Part shown: in pieces, positions 27,757-36,576 of the stretch
Layout: the number at the start of each line of letters is the position of its first letter
Position numbering within the stretch: the first letter of the stretch is position 1
From: Bacillota bacterium
GTDB lineage: Bacteria; Bacillota; Clostridia; Lachnospirales; Bianqueaceae
Assembly: GCA_017442535.1 (NCBI GenBank)
Contig: JAFRZL010000028.1
Coordinates: 1-64,000, forward strand
Length of the DNA stretch: 64,000 bases
Direction: 5' to 3'
Position numbers and translations under genes: made by a program
Notes under the pieces: model-generated
Told to the model about the DNA's origin: nothing
The model's database searches: none
The model's input: only the letters and a program-made list of their open reading frames with translations

Positions 27757-28893
27757 CTACAGTCCGAGTTCGTTATAGCCGTCCAGGCGCTCCTGAATGA
27801 ATGATTCTACGCTTCCATTCTCCATCGCTTCACGGACGCGAGCCATCAGTGTATTGTAATAATACAGGTTGTGCAGTACACACAGACGCATGGCGAGCAT
27901 CTCTTTTGCCTTGAAGAGGTGCCGGATATAGGCCCTCGAGTAATGGCGACAGGCCGGGCAGCCGCAGCCTTCATCGATCGGCCGCATATCGCGTTCATAT
28001 TGCGCATTCATCAGATTCATCTTGCCGCGGTCGGTATAGACATTGCCGTGGCGGCCGTTTCGCGCAGGCAGCACGCAGTCAAAGAAATCAACGCCTCGCC
28101 TGATGCCTTCCAGTATATTGGCGGGCGTACCCACCCCCATCAGGTAAACCGGTTTTTCTCTGGGAAGTTCCGGCACTACGACGTCCAAAATATGGTACAT
28201 CTCCTGATGCGTCTCGCCCACGGCCAGACCGCCGATCGCATAGCCGTCCAGATCCATCTCCCGGATCGTCCTGGCATGCTCCACGCGGACATCGTCCAGG
28301 ACTCCGCCCTGGTTGATACCGAAGAGCATCTGCCCGGGATTGACCCGGTCCGGCAGGCTGTTAAGCCTGCGCATCTCGTCCCGGCAGCGCCCAAGCCACC
28401 TGGTGGTGCGCGCAACAGACTGCTCGATGTACGAACGGTCCGCTTTGCTGGGCGGGCACTCATCAAAAGCCATCGCGATAGTGGATCCCAGATTGGACTG
28501 GATCTGCATACTCTCCTCGGGCCCCATGAAAATCTTGCGGCCGTCCACATGTGAGGCAAAGGTCACGCCTTCTTCTTTGATCTTGCCGCGGAGCGCTGTC
28601 AGGGAGAAGACCTGGAAACCGCCCGAATCGGTCAGGATCGGCCGGTTCCAATTCATAAAACGGTGCAGGCCGCCCAGTTCGTGAATCAGCTGATCCCCCG
28701 GCCGGACATGCAAATGATAGGTGTTGGACAGCTCCACCTGGCAGCCAATCTCCTTCAGATCCATGGACGACACGGCTCCCTTGATCGCGCCGGCTGTCCC
28801 CACGTTCATAAAAACCGGTGTCTCGATGGTCCCGTGGGGCGTCACCATACGTCCGCGTTTGGCACGGCCTTCCGTTTTCAGTACCTGATACAT
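27757..28893 (-). CDS. tgt: tRNA-guanine transglycosylase
   Basis: A 378-aa enzyme that swaps guanine 34 for preQ1 in tRNAs with GUN anticodons (queuosine pathway). Motifs: LSNTYHLHVRPG, LTDSGGFQVFSL with the catalytic-site Asp, YLMGVGTPANILEGI, and the zinc site CxCxxC...H in GCGCPACRHYSRAYIRHL. The ATG at 28893 with GGAGGAG is 1 nt after the ldh stop, implying coupling; the longer frame to 28953 runs into ldh and is not real. Last gene of the asp23-fakA-recG-prsW-ldh-tgt run. Confidence 0.97.
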   Translation of the reverse strand: MYQVLKTEGRAKRGRMVTPHGTIETPVFMNVGTAGAIKGAVSSMDLKEIGCQVELSNTYHLHVRPGDQLIHELGGLHRFMNWNRPILTDSGGFQVFSLTALRGKIKEEGVTFASHVDGRKIFMGPEESMQIQSNLGSTIAMAFDECPPSKADRSYIEQSVARTTRWLGRCRDEMRRLNSLPDRVNPGQMLFGINQGGVLDDVRVEHARTIREMDLDGYAIGGLAVGETHQEMYHILDVVVPELPREKPVYLMGVGTPANILEGIRRGVDFFDCVLPARNGRHGNVYTDRGKMNLMNAQYERDMRPIDEGCGCPACRHYSRAYIRHLFKAKEMLAMRLCVLHNLYYYNTLMARVREAMENGSVESFIQERLDGYNELGL

Positions 28894-28894
28894 C

Positions 28895-29881
28895 TTACTC
28901 CTCCGCTTGATCAGGCACTTGATCCGTCGCGGGGAATTCCTGCCGCAGCACATCCTGAAGGATGCGGGCCGATTCCACCAGTCTGGCGTGTTCGTCCACG
29001 GAAAGGCGTAGCGGGATCAAGCCTTCGACGCCGTTCGCGCCGACGATCGCGGGCAGGCTCAGGGCCACCTCATCCATGCCGTAGTGATGGCGGATCAGGC
29101 TGGAGATGGGCAGGATCGATTTTTCATCGCGGATAATGGCTTCGCAGATCCTCTTGGTGGACATCGCAATGCCGTAATAAGTCGCGTGTTTCTTGGCAAT
29201 GATCTCGTAGGCGCTGTTTTTGACCGTTTCCGCGATCTGGCTCAGCTGGCTCAGCTGGTCTTCGTGCCCGCGGGAGCAGCAGTAATCCGTCAGCGAAACA
29301 CCCGAAACATTGGCCGCACTCCAGGCAGCGATCTCACTGTCCCCGTGCTCACCGATGATGTAGGCGTGGATGCTCCGGCTGTCGATCTCGAGGTGGCGTC
29401 CCAGCAGGTAGCGCAGACGCGCGGTATCCAGGACGGTACCGGAGCCGATCACCCGGTTCTCGGGCATTCCCGAGAGCTTGATCGCGGCGTAGGTCAGAAT
29501 ATCCACCGGATTCGAAACCACCAGCAGGATCCCCTGGCAGTCGCGCGCGGCGATCTCAGGCATGATCTGACGGAAAATCTGCACGTTCTTGTGCACCAGG
29601 TCCAGGCGGGTCTCGCCCGGCTTCTGATTCGCACCGGCCGTCACCACAATAATGGCCGCATCCGCGATATCATCATAGCTTCCGGCATAGATATTCATGG
29701 GTTTGGCAAAAGGCATTCCATGGCTGATATCCAGCGCTTCTCCCTCCGCCTTGTTATAATCGACATCGATCAGTACCATCTCCGAAAAGAGTCCGCTCTG
29801 CATCAGTGCAAACGCGGTGGCCGACCCGACAAATCCGCAGCCGATAATGGCTACCTTACGCACATCCACTTTATTACTCAT
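28895..29881 (-). CDS. ldh: L-lactate dehydrogenase
   Basis: An about 328-aa NAD-dependent LDH. The Rossmann motif is VAIIGCGFVGSATAFALMQ near the N-terminus; GANQKPGETRLDLV carries the Gln that selects lactate over malate, and SNPVD and GEHGDSE hold the catalytic Asp/His. It reduces pyruvate to lactate and regenerates NAD+ in fermentation. The second of two adjacent ATGs (29881) is better spaced from AGGAGG than the first (29884). It sits between tgt and a PrsW-like gene, which is unusual company but consistent with one long transcript. Confidence 0.95.
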   Translation of the reverse strand: MSNKVDVRKVAIIGCGFVGSATAFALMQSGLFSEMVLIDVDYNKAEGEALDISHGMPFAKPMNIYAGSYDDIADAAIIVVTAGANQKPGETRLDLVHKNVQIFRQIMPEIAARDCQGILLVVSNPVDILTYAAIKLSGMPENRVIGSGTVLDTARLRYLLGRHLEIDSRSIHAYIIGEHGDSEIAAWSAANVSGVSLTDYCCSRGHEDQLSQLSQIAETVKNSAYEIIAKKHATYYGIAMSTKRICEAIIRDEKSILPISSLIRHHYGMDEVALSLPAIVGANGVEGLIPLRLSVDEHARLVESARILQDVLRQEFPATDQVPDQAEE

Positions 29882-29898
29882 CATAAACCTCCTGAATA

Positions 29899-30636
29899 TT
29901 AGAAATATCTGGAACTCGGATTATCGATGTACCTGTCTTCACGGGACATCTTCCGCACCAGGAAGAACGATAGAATAAACAGAACAACAACAAAGCCGAT
30001 GAAGAGGCCGCTGATTCCATCTCCCGAATCCATCGAGGCGATATAATCATACGCTCCGTGCAGCAGCGCAGGAATCACGAACCCAAGGACACGGCAGGCA
30101 CGGGACGCTTCCACATTGCCGAATGCTTCGTGCCTTTTGGCCAGCCCGTACCAGGTCCCCATAAAGACGCCGAAGCAGGCATGTCCGGGAACCGCGGTCA
30201 CCGCTCTGATCAGTGCGGTCCCGAAGCCGTAGCTCAGGACATAATTGATATTCTCCCAGAGCGCGAACCCCAGCGAGACAAATACCGCGTAGACCACTCC
30301 GTCGAACTGGCAGTTAAAGGAAGCGGAATTCCAGGTGCGGCGGTTCAGCACCAGATACTTAAAGCCCTCTTCCGAGCAGGCCACGACGCCGAAATACATA
30401 ATCACGTAGTAAAGATATGTCCGCGGATTCCCCAGCTTTTCCAGGAGGAAAACTCCGACCTTCTCCGTGATAGTGGCAAGCGCGGTCGCCAGAATGCCTA
30501 GCAGCACCAGTGTGATCAGCAGGCTTGGCGGTTCTTTGTCGAGTCTGTCCGCCCGGTAAACCCTGATCAGCAGCAGGATGGCGGGGATGACCGCCGCCGC
30601 GATCAGGATCGGATTGAGTGATAATAAGTAAAGCAT
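29899..30636 (-). CDS. PrsW family intramembrane metalloprotease
   Basis: A 245-aa polytopic protein with the PrsW signature: EEGFK (residues 89-93), FDGVVYAVFVSLGFALWEN (about 111-129), PGHACFG with His 152, and LLHGAYDY with His 193. These residues are the predicted zinc site and catalytic Glu. In Bacillus, PrsW makes the site-1 cut in the anti-sigma factor RsiW. A sigma-like gene and membrane partner occur 15 kb away, but nothing here links them. Start ATG with GGAGG. Placed between ldh and recG. Confidence 0.9.
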   Translation of the reverse strand: MLYLLSLNPILIAAAVIPAILLLIRVYRADRLDKEPPSLLITLVLLGILATALATITEKVGVFLLEKLGNPRTYLYYVIMYFGVVACSEEGFKYLVLNRRTWNSASFNCQFDGVVYAVFVSLGFALWENINYVLSYGFGTALIRAVTAVPGHACFGVFMGTWYGLAKRHEAFGNVEASRACRVLGFVIPALLHGAYDYIASMDSGDGISGLFIGFVVVLFILSFFLVRKMSREDRYIDNPSSRYF

Positions 30637-30648
30637 CTGTATCCTCCT

Positions 30649-32715
30649 TTATAAAGCCGTTTCGCTGCCCCGGCTGATATAGGCTTCCACTCGGCGGCGC
30701 AGCAGCAGATGATCGGGTTCCTGCAGCAGCGGATCCCGGCGCAGTAATTCAACCGCGGCGTCGCCCGCTTCTCTCAGGACCGTCAGATCCCTGGCCAGGT
30801 CCGCCAAATGCAGTTCGGGCAAGCCGTGCTGGCGCAGGCCGAACATATCGCCCGCCCCGCGCAGCCGCAGATCCTCCTCCGCGATAAAGAAGCCGTCTTC
30901 CGAGTCGGTCAGGACTTTCATGCGTTTGCGGGTGAGGGGCTGTTCCGCATCCGTTTTAAGGATGCAGTAGGATTCAGCCGCACCGCGGCCCACGCGCCCG
31001 CGCAGCTGGTGCAGCTGCGCAAGGCCGAATCTTTCGGCGTTTTCCACGACCATCAGGGTCGCGTTCGGGACGTTGACTCCCACCTCTACCACTGTCGTGG
31101 AGACAAGGATGTGGATGCTTCCCTCGTAGAATTCGCGCATGACCCTTTCTTTATCGGCGTTCTTCATCGCGCCGTACAGGATCCCGACGCGCCACTCGGG
31201 AAAGACATCTTTCTGCAGGTATTCTCCGTACTCCAGCACCGAGTGCAGATCACCGGTCTCGGACTCTTCCACCGCGGGACAGATGATGTAGACCTGGTGG
31301 CCTTCCCGGATCTGCTTTTCGATAAAGCGGTCGATGCGAGTCTCGTAGGCGCTCCCCACGCAATAGGTTTTGACCGGAGTGCGGCCCGGCGGCTTTTCGT
31401 CCAGGACCGATACGTCCATATCCCCGTACAGGACCATGGCGAGTGTCCTCGGTATGGGGGTCGCGGTCATGACCAGAACATTCGGCATCTCACTCTTGGA
31501 CGCCAGCGCTGCCCTCTGGCGCACGCCGAAGCGGTGCTGCTCATCGGTGATCACGAGGCCGAGCCTCGCGTACTCCACATTCTCCTGGATCAGTGCGTGC
31601 GTGCCGATAATAATGTCACAGAGGCCAAGCTGGATCCGCTCGTTCACGTCTCTGCGCTCGGCGGCCGTAAGAGACCCCGACAGGAACCCTACGCGCACGC
31701 CCAGGGGCTCCATCAGAGTCCGGATAGTATCATAATGCTGCCTTGCGAGCACCTCGGTGGGAGCCATCATCGCGGCCTGTTTTCCTCCGCGGGCGGCCGC
31801 AAAGAGCGCCATCATGGCCACTGCGGTTTTACCGGATCCCACATCGCCCTGCACCAGGCGGTTCATCGCCTTGTCCGACGCGAGATCCTCCTCGATCTCG
31901 CGGATCGCCCTCTCCTGCGCACCGGTCAGAGCGAAGCCAAATGCGTCAAGCAGCTTCTGCCGGTCAGGCGCCGGAGGGATCCGGCAGCCTTTCTTAGCGA
32001 AAATATGATTGCTTTTCAGCTGCAGCAGTGCGATCCGCAGCATAAAGAGCTCATCAAAAATCAGTCTGCGCCTGGCAATATCCAGGCTCTCAAAATCCTC
32101 CGGAAAATGGATCTGCCGCAGAGCGAAATAGTATTCGCAGAGCTGATGTTTGCGACGGATCTCCTCGGGCAGATACTCCTGCAAGCCGGGCAGTTCCAGC
32201 ACCTGGCGCATAGTCTGCCGCATAAAATCCTGCGTCAGACCTTCCCGGAGTGGATAAACCGGCAGAATCCCCCTCTCATCATCCAGTCCCTGGCGGAACT
32301 TCGGCGAAATCAGAGAAAGTGTCTGATACTTGTGATCCGCTTTGCCGATAAAGACGTAGATCTGGCCCGGCTGCAGGTTTTTGGCGATATAGGCCTGATT
32401 GAACCATACCAGCTGGATGCTCCCGGTCGCGTCAACGGCGCGGGCCCGCGTGATCGCGAGCCTCCCCTTGCGAAAGGTCGTCGGGGCATTCTGGAGCGTC
32501 GCCCTGATCATCACGGTATCACCGATCGTCACGTCCGCGATATCGGTCAGCTCGCGGCGGTCCTCATAATCACGGGGATAATAATTCACCAGATCCTCGG
32601 CCTTCTCAATTCCGATACGAAAAAGGGCCTGGGCCCGTACGTGGCCCACGCCCTTAAGCTCCGTCAGAGCCGTCCCGTTCGTTTCCACGACTGCCCCTTG
32701 CGGCTGAGTCTCCAT
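30649..32715 (-). CDS. recG: ATP-dependent DNA helicase RecG
   Basis: A 688-aa superfamily 2 helicase that remodels stalled forks and Holliday junctions. An N-terminal wedge/OB domain ([17 protein letters not shown], then [11 protein letters not shown]) precedes the motor with Walker [12 protein letters not shown], the DEQH box ([14 protein letters not shown]), [10 protein letters not shown] and [18 protein letters not shown]; the C-terminus is normal. It begins 2 bp after the fakA stop and is followed 13 bp later by the PrsW gene. Confidence 0.97.
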   Translation of the reverse strand: METQPQGAVVETNGTALTELKGVGHVRAQALFRIGIEKAEDLVNYYPRDYEDRRELTDIADVTIGDTVMIRATLQNAPTTFRKGRLAITRARAVDATGSIQLVWFNQAYIAKNLQPGQIYVFIGKADHKYQTLSLISPKFRQGLDDERGILPVYPLREGLTQDFMRQTMRQVLELPGLQEYLPEEIRRKHQLCEYYFALRQIHFPEDFESLDIARRRLIFDELFMLRIALLQLKSNHIFAKKGCRIPPAPDRQKLLDAFGFALTGAQERAIREIEEDLASDKAMNRLVQGDVGSGKTAVAMMALFAAARGGKQAAMMAPTEVLARQHYDTIRTLMEPLGVRVGFLSGSLTAAERRDVNERIQLGLCDIIIGTHALIQENVEYARLGLVITDEQHRFGVRQRAALASKSEMPNVLVMTATPIPRTLAMVLYGDMDVSVLDEKPPGRTPVKTYCVGSAYETRIDRFIEKQIREGHQVYIICPAVEESETGDLHSVLEYGEYLQKDVFPEWRVGILYGAMKNADKERVMREFYEGSIHILVSTTVVEVGVNVPNATLMVVENAERFGLAQLHQLRGRVGRGAAESYCILKTDAEQPLTRKRMKVLTDSEDGFFIAEEDLRLRGAGDMFGLRQHGLPELHLADLARDLTVLREAGDAAVELLRRDPLLQEPDHLLLRRRVEAYISRGSETAL

Positions 32716-32716
32716 C

Positions 32717-34354
32717 TTACTCGACCGAAATGATGTAATGATACAGCGGCTGTCCGCCGTTATGTACCTCTACCTCGCAGCCCTTGCTGCAGGAACGGAT
32801 GTAGTCCGCCAGCTTATTCGCGGACTCTTCGGTGGAATCTTCGCCGAAATAGATCGTAAACAGGTCTTTATGATAGCCCAGCAGCGCGTCGACGAGACGG
32901 CGGGACACTTCTTCGGGATCCGTGCCGACCTGGTTCAGCTCACCGTCAAGCATGCCGAGGATATCGTCTTTATGAATGGAGAATTCACCCAGATGCGAGT
33001 CGCGGATGGCAAAGGTCGTCATGCCGGTATGCACTTCCTGGATCATTTCTTCCATGTTGCGGAGGTTTTCCTCCGGCGAGAATTCACCCGTGAAGTTAAG
33101 CAGTGCTGTGATGCCCTGGGGGACGTTGCGCGTCGGCACGACCAGGACCTTCTTGTCCTTGATCAGGACGGCGGCCTGATTCGCGGCCAGAATGATATTC
33201 TTGTTATTGGGCAGGATATAGACACAGTCCGCATTCACAGCGTTAACCGCATTCAGCACATCCTCGGTACTGGGATTCATCGTCTGTCCACCCGAGATCA
33301 CCTGATCGGCTCCCAGATCCTTCAGCAGCTCGGTAAGGCCCTCACCCATGGATACCGCGACAAAGCCGAAATCCTTGTGCTCAGCGGGTTTCTGCGGAGC
33401 GGGAGCGGGCGCCGGCTCCTCTTGCTTCACAGGCTTGGGGATCAGTTCAGGCTTCTTGTTCTCGACACTGACATCGGTGATCGGGCCGATAGCGAGCGCC
33501 TTCTGCATGGCAAGTCCGGGATCATTGGTCCGGAGCTCGGCCGTGATCACGCCTTCACCGGCTGCGATCTTAATGCTGTCGCCAATGCTGCTGAAATAGC
33601 TGCGCAGCACGGGTACGTTTTTATCCGGCTCCAAAGAGTGCACCCGGTAGCACACCTGATAGGTATACTGGCTCTCGGAAGCACTGGCCGCCGTCTTGGC
33701 CGCCTGTTCGGTCAGGAGTTCATGATTGGTATCTTCGCCGGTCAGGGACGCATACATACCCTTGTAGATATACAACAGACCTTTGCCGCCTGCGTCAACT
33801 ACGCCGGCCTCTTTCAGTACCGGAAGCATATCCGGCGTCTGTTCCAGAACTTCTTCGCCATGCTCGATTGCGATCCGGAGGAGCTCATCCACACTCTCGA
33901 CGTGGGGAGCCGCTTCCTTGGCCGCGTCGGCCATGCCTCTGGCTACGGTCAGGATCGTGCCCTCCTTGGGACGCATCACGGCTTTATAAGCCGTCTCCAC
34001 ACCCTGGCGCATCGCCGCGGCAAAAGCAGCGGCATCGATCGGATCATCCTTGCCCTTGATGCTGCGGTAAATGCCGTGGAACAGCTGGGACAGAATTACG
34101 CCCGAATTACCGCGTGCCCCGCGCAGAGCCCCTGAGGAGAGCGCTTTGCCGACCTCGGTATTGGTCGGCGCATCGCCCAGCTTAATCACTTCGCGGGCCG
34201 CTGACATCACGGTCAAAGACATATTGGTACCGGTATCCCCATCCGGTACCGGAAAAACATTTAACTCATCCACTTCCTGTTTGTTTGCCTCCAGGCGGTT
34301 AGCGCCGGCGACAATCATCCAGCGGAAATCATTCGCGCTTATACAACTGCTCAA
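32717..34354 (-). CDS. fakA: DAK2 domain fatty acid kinase, FakA-like (YloV)
   Basis: A 545-aa protein. The N-terminal DhaL/DAK2 domain has [17 protein letters not shown] (Asp residues bind Mg-ATP) and [13 protein letters not shown]; a middle FakA domain and a C-terminal DegV-interaction region ([29 protein letters not shown]) follow. FakA with FakB phosphorylates exogenous fatty acids for membrane lipid synthesis. The start is TTG at 34354 with GGAGG 9 nt upstream; an in-frame ATG twelve codons on would shorten it. It lies 20 bp downstream of the Asp23 gene, the standard Firmicute order asp23-fakA-recG. Confidence 0.94.
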   Translation of the reverse strand: MSSCISANDFRWMIVAGANRLEANKQEVDELNVFPVPDGDTGTNMSLTVMSAAREVIKLGDAPTNTEVGKALSSGALRGARGNSGVILSQLFHGIYRSIKGKDDPIDAAAFAAAMRQGVETAYKAVMRPKEGTILTVARGMADAAKEAAPHVESVDELLRIAIEHGEEVLEQTPDMLPVLKEAGVVDAGGKGLLYIYKGMYASLTGEDTNHELLTEQAAKTAASASESQYTYQVCYRVHSLEPDKNVPVLRSYFSSIGDSIKIAAGEGVITAELRTNDPGLAMQKALAIGPITDVSVENKKPELIPKPVKQEEPAPAPAPQKPAEHKDFGFVAVSMGEGLTELLKDLGADQVISGGQTMNPSTEDVLNAVNAVNADCVYILPNNKNIILAANQAAVLIKDKKVLVVPTRNVPQGITALLNFTGEFSPEENLRNMEEMIQEVHTGMTTFAIRDSHLGEFSIHKDDILGMLDGELNQVGTDPEEVSRRLVDALLGYHKDLFTIYFGEDSTEESANKLADYIRSCSKGCEVEVHNGGQPLYHYIISVE

Positions 34355-34374
34355 TTGCCCAGTCCTCCGATCGG

Positions 34375-34743
34375 TTATTTCTCGTTGCCATCCACGCGGA
34401 CACCCTCAACAAAAATGTCCACATGGGATACTTCCATCCCCAGAATATCCGATACTCTGTACTGGACGGTATCCAGCAGATTATCCGCGATCGCGGAAAT
34501 CTTGGTTCCGTATTCTACAATGATATGGAATTCAAGGCGGACCTTGCCGTCTTCATCCGTTTCAACTTTGATACCCTTGGTCAGGCTGTCACCCAGAAGC
34601 AGCTGGACGATTCCGTCCTTGACATTGGTGGAAGCCATGCCGACCACGCCGTAACAATCCATCGCAGCCAGACCCGCGACCTTGGCCACTACTTCATTAT
34701 CGATCAGAATACTGCCGTATTCCGTTTGAATTCTCGCTGCCAT
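34375..34743 (-). CDS. Asp23/Gls24 family envelope stress protein
   Basis: A 122-aa protein beginning MAARIQTEYGSILIDNEVV, with AGLAAMDCYGVVGMAS and a C-terminal VDIFVEGVRV, the family layout. Members bind or coat the cytoplasmic face near the membrane, and paralogues are found next to fakA. The ATG at 34743 follows AAAGGAGAGGAG; longer frames have no ribosome site and cover the promoter. First gene of the asp23-fakA-recG unit. Confidence 0.93.
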   Translation of the reverse strand: MAARIQTEYGSILIDNEVVAKVAGLAAMDCYGVVGMASTNVKDGIVQLLLGDSLTKGIKVETDEDGKVRLEFHIIVEYGTKISAIADNLLDTVQYRVSDILGMEVSHVDIFVEGVRVDGNEK

Positions 34744-34813
34744 ACCCAAACTCCTCTCCTTTGGTAGGATAACGCCCACAAAAATCGACCTGCGATTATA
34801 AATAGGCAGTTGT

Positions 34814-34842
34814 ATCATACCACAAAATGCGCAGAACTGCAA
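34814..34842 (-). promoter_or_regulatory. promoter of the asp23-fakA-recG operon
   Basis: TTGCAG (34837-34842), 17-nt spacer and TATGAT (34814-34819) on the minus strand, about 71 bp before the ATG. It is back-to-back with the rpmB promoter. Confidence 0.6.
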
Positions 34843-34880
34843 CTGTTCCGCAGATTTTTTTAAAATCCGCAAAAAAAAGC

Positions 34881-34909
34881 TTGCATTTTCGATCACTTTC
34901 TGATAGAAT
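34881..34909 (+). promoter_or_regulatory. promoter of rpmB
   Basis: TTGCAT (34881-34886), 17-nt spacer and TAGAAT (34904-34909) on the plus strand. Confidence 0.68.
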
Positions 34910-34976
34910 ATGCATGTTGCACATTGAGTCCATCAGGGAGCCTGTTGCAATAGTCGATCAAAGGAGGTGCTGCGTC

Positions 34977-35162
34977 ATGGCAAGATGTGATATTTGTGAT
35001 AAGGGAGCTCATTTCGGCATTAAGGTCAGCCATTCTCATAGAAGGTCCAATAAGATGTGGAAGCCTAACATCCGCACCGTAAAGGCGATTGTTAACGGTA
35101 CACCCAAGACTCTTCATGTTTGTGCTGATTGTCTGAAGTCCAACGTGATCGTTCGCGCGTAA
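34977..35162 (+). CDS. rpmB: 50S ribosomal protein L28, zinc-ribbon type
   Basis: A 61-aa basic protein, MARCDICDKGAHFGIKVSHS to the terminus KSNVIVRA. Two CxxC pairs (CDIC near the start, CADC near residue 51) mark the zinc-binding (C+) form of L28. Start ATG with AAAGGAGG 8 nt upstream; the longer frame to 34827 is spurious. It is the only ribosomal protein gene on the plus strand here and sits divergent from asp23, the usual clostridial arrangement. Own promoter and terminator. Confidence 0.96.
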   Translation: MARCDICDKGAHFGIKVSHSHRRSNKMWKPNIRTVKAIVNGTPKTLHVCADCLKSNVIVRA

Positions 35163-35185
35163 TCTTCACCTTACAATGACGAATC

Positions 35186-35210
35186 AAAAACGGCCTGTCA
35201 GGCCGTTTTT
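35186..35210 (+). terminator. terminator of rpmB
   Basis: AAAAACGGCC/GGCCGTTTTT around a 5-nt loop (10 bp), followed by more T, 23 bp past the rpmB stop. Confidence 0.88.
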
Positions 35211-35224
35211 TGTTGCATTCAGCG

Positions 35225-35260
35225 AAAAAGCCGGGTACCCGTGCGGATACCCGGCTTTTT
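35225..35260 (-). terminator. terminator of the esterase gene, bidirectional
   Basis: AAAAAGCCGGGTA/TACCCGGCTTTTT, 13 bp around a 10-nt loop; runs of T follow in either direction. It lies 32 bp past the esterase stop and backs up the rpmB terminator. Confidence 0.85.
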
Positions 35261-35292
35261 GAAATGACGGACTACAGCGCCCTCTTCGTTCC

Positions 35293-36429
35293 TCAGAACA
35301 GCAGCTGGGCAAAATCATACAGAGCTCTGCGCCAGGCGCCGAACTCATGGAATTGATTGGCATAGACGCGACGGTAGAAATTAGGCAGCTTGTCCACGCC
35401 GCGGGCCTTGCAGATCTCGTCATCCTCCAGGAAGCGGTTGATCATGGCGTCTTTTTCGCCGACGCTGCGGAAGAAGACCTTAAAGCTCTCGGCAAAGCAG
35501 GCCGGATCTTTCAGGATCTCCAGATGCGGCTGGTTTTCGTCTTCATAGCGGCTGCGCATGAAGCCCGAGAAGAGCCCCAGGTACCCGAAGAGTTCGGGGT
35601 GCGTCAGGCCGTAGCGGCTCGTCTGCATGGATCCCATGGAGAGGCCGGCCATCGCACGGCTCCACTTATCGGTTTTAACGCGGTAGTGTTTTTCGATGTG
35701 GGGAATGCAGTCGTTGATCAGCATCTCGCCAAGCGCCGTGCCGTATGCCGTGTCGCCCGGGAGGGAGAGCATGCCGTTATTCATCACGATGATGAACGGC
35801 TTGATCAGACCGTCGGCGAGCATATTGTCCATGATGGAGGATACGCGTCCGTTGAATTCCCAGGTTACTTCGTTCTCAGTGGCACCGTGCTGCAGATACA
35901 GTACGGGGTAAGATTCCTGATTGGTCATGTAGCCGGGTGGCGTATAAACCAGGCAGCGCTCCCACTTGCCGGTCACCTCGGACCAGAAGAGCTCGCGGCT
36001 GACGACGCCGTGGGGCACGTCGCGCACCAGCACATAGGGTGTCTCCACGTCCGGGATATCCACGTAATTGACCGGGCGGTTGCGGTGCCAGGAAATCGGC
36101 GCGTAAGGATACAGCAGCACCGTCCCGTCAAAGATAAAGTCAAAGGAATGCGGGCCGGCCTTGATCGGATCAAAGGGCAGCGTCCCTGTAAAGAATCCGT
36201 CCTCACCCTTGGTCAGGGACAGCGTGAAGGCCTTGGATGTGACGTCCACCGTGTGCATCTGCGGTGCGTAGACTCTGAACTCCACATCCCCGTTATCCAG
36301 TACTTTGATGCCTGATTCGATCGGCTCGGGCTGTCCATCCGCGCCGGGCCTCATCTCCGGGCGCAAAGGATCATAATGCAGCGGCCAATCTCCGTAAACG
36401 GCATTGTTTTTGATTTCTGCCAGATTCAT
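35293..36429 (-). CDS. carbohydrate esterase, CE1-like alpha/beta hydrolase with N-terminal beta-sandwich
   Basis: An about 378-aa protein. Residues to about 130 form a CBM48/E-set-like domain (DVEFRVYAPQMHTVDV, GTLPFDPIKAGPHSFDF); the rest is an esterase D/feruloyl esterase-type fold with LVYTPPGYMTNQESYPVLYL, oxyanion segment QHGATENEVTW, nucleophile GLSMGSMQ (Ser near 264) and a C-terminal His in NQFHEFGAWRRALYDF. No signal peptide is visible, so it is cytosolic and probably acts on imported acyl-sugars, such as acetyl or feruloyl xylo-oligosaccharides. It has its own promoter downstream of GH43. The second of two adjacent ATGs is better placed behind AGGAGG. Confidence 0.88.
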   Translation of the reverse strand: MNLAEIKNNAVYGDWPLHYDPLRPEMRPGADGQPEPIESGIKVLDNGDVEFRVYAPQMHTVDVTSKAFTLSLTKGEDGFFTGTLPFDPIKAGPHSFDFIFDGTVLLYPYAPISWHRNRPVNYVDIPDVETPYVLVRDVPHGVVSRELFWSEVTGKWERCLVYTPPGYMTNQESYPVLYLQHGATENEVTWEFNGRVSSIMDNMLADGLIKPFIIVMNNGMLSLPGDTAYGTALGEMLINDCIPHIEKHYRVKTDKWSRAMAGLSMGSMQTSRYGLTHPELFGYLGLFSGFMRSRYEDENQPHLEILKDPACFAESFKVFFRSVGEKDAMINRFLEDDEICKARGVDKLPNFYRRVYANQFHEFGAWRRALYDFAQLLF

Positions 36430-36483
36430 CATGTAACCTCCTATTATTATTTTGAGTTAAGCATTGCTGCTCCTGTTAAGCAG

Positions 36484-36512
36484 AATATAGCATAAATCGG
36501 CGAGGCCGTCAA
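36484..36512 (-). promoter_or_regulatory. promoter of the esterase gene
   Basis: TTGACG (36507-36512), 17-nt spacer and TATATT (36484-36489) on the minus strand, in the 144-bp gap after GH43. Confidence 0.68.
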
Positions 36513-36576
36513 GTCAATTGAGCGGTCGAGAAACGCCGCGGGAAGACCTGTTTCCCGTCATATCTCAAATACATTA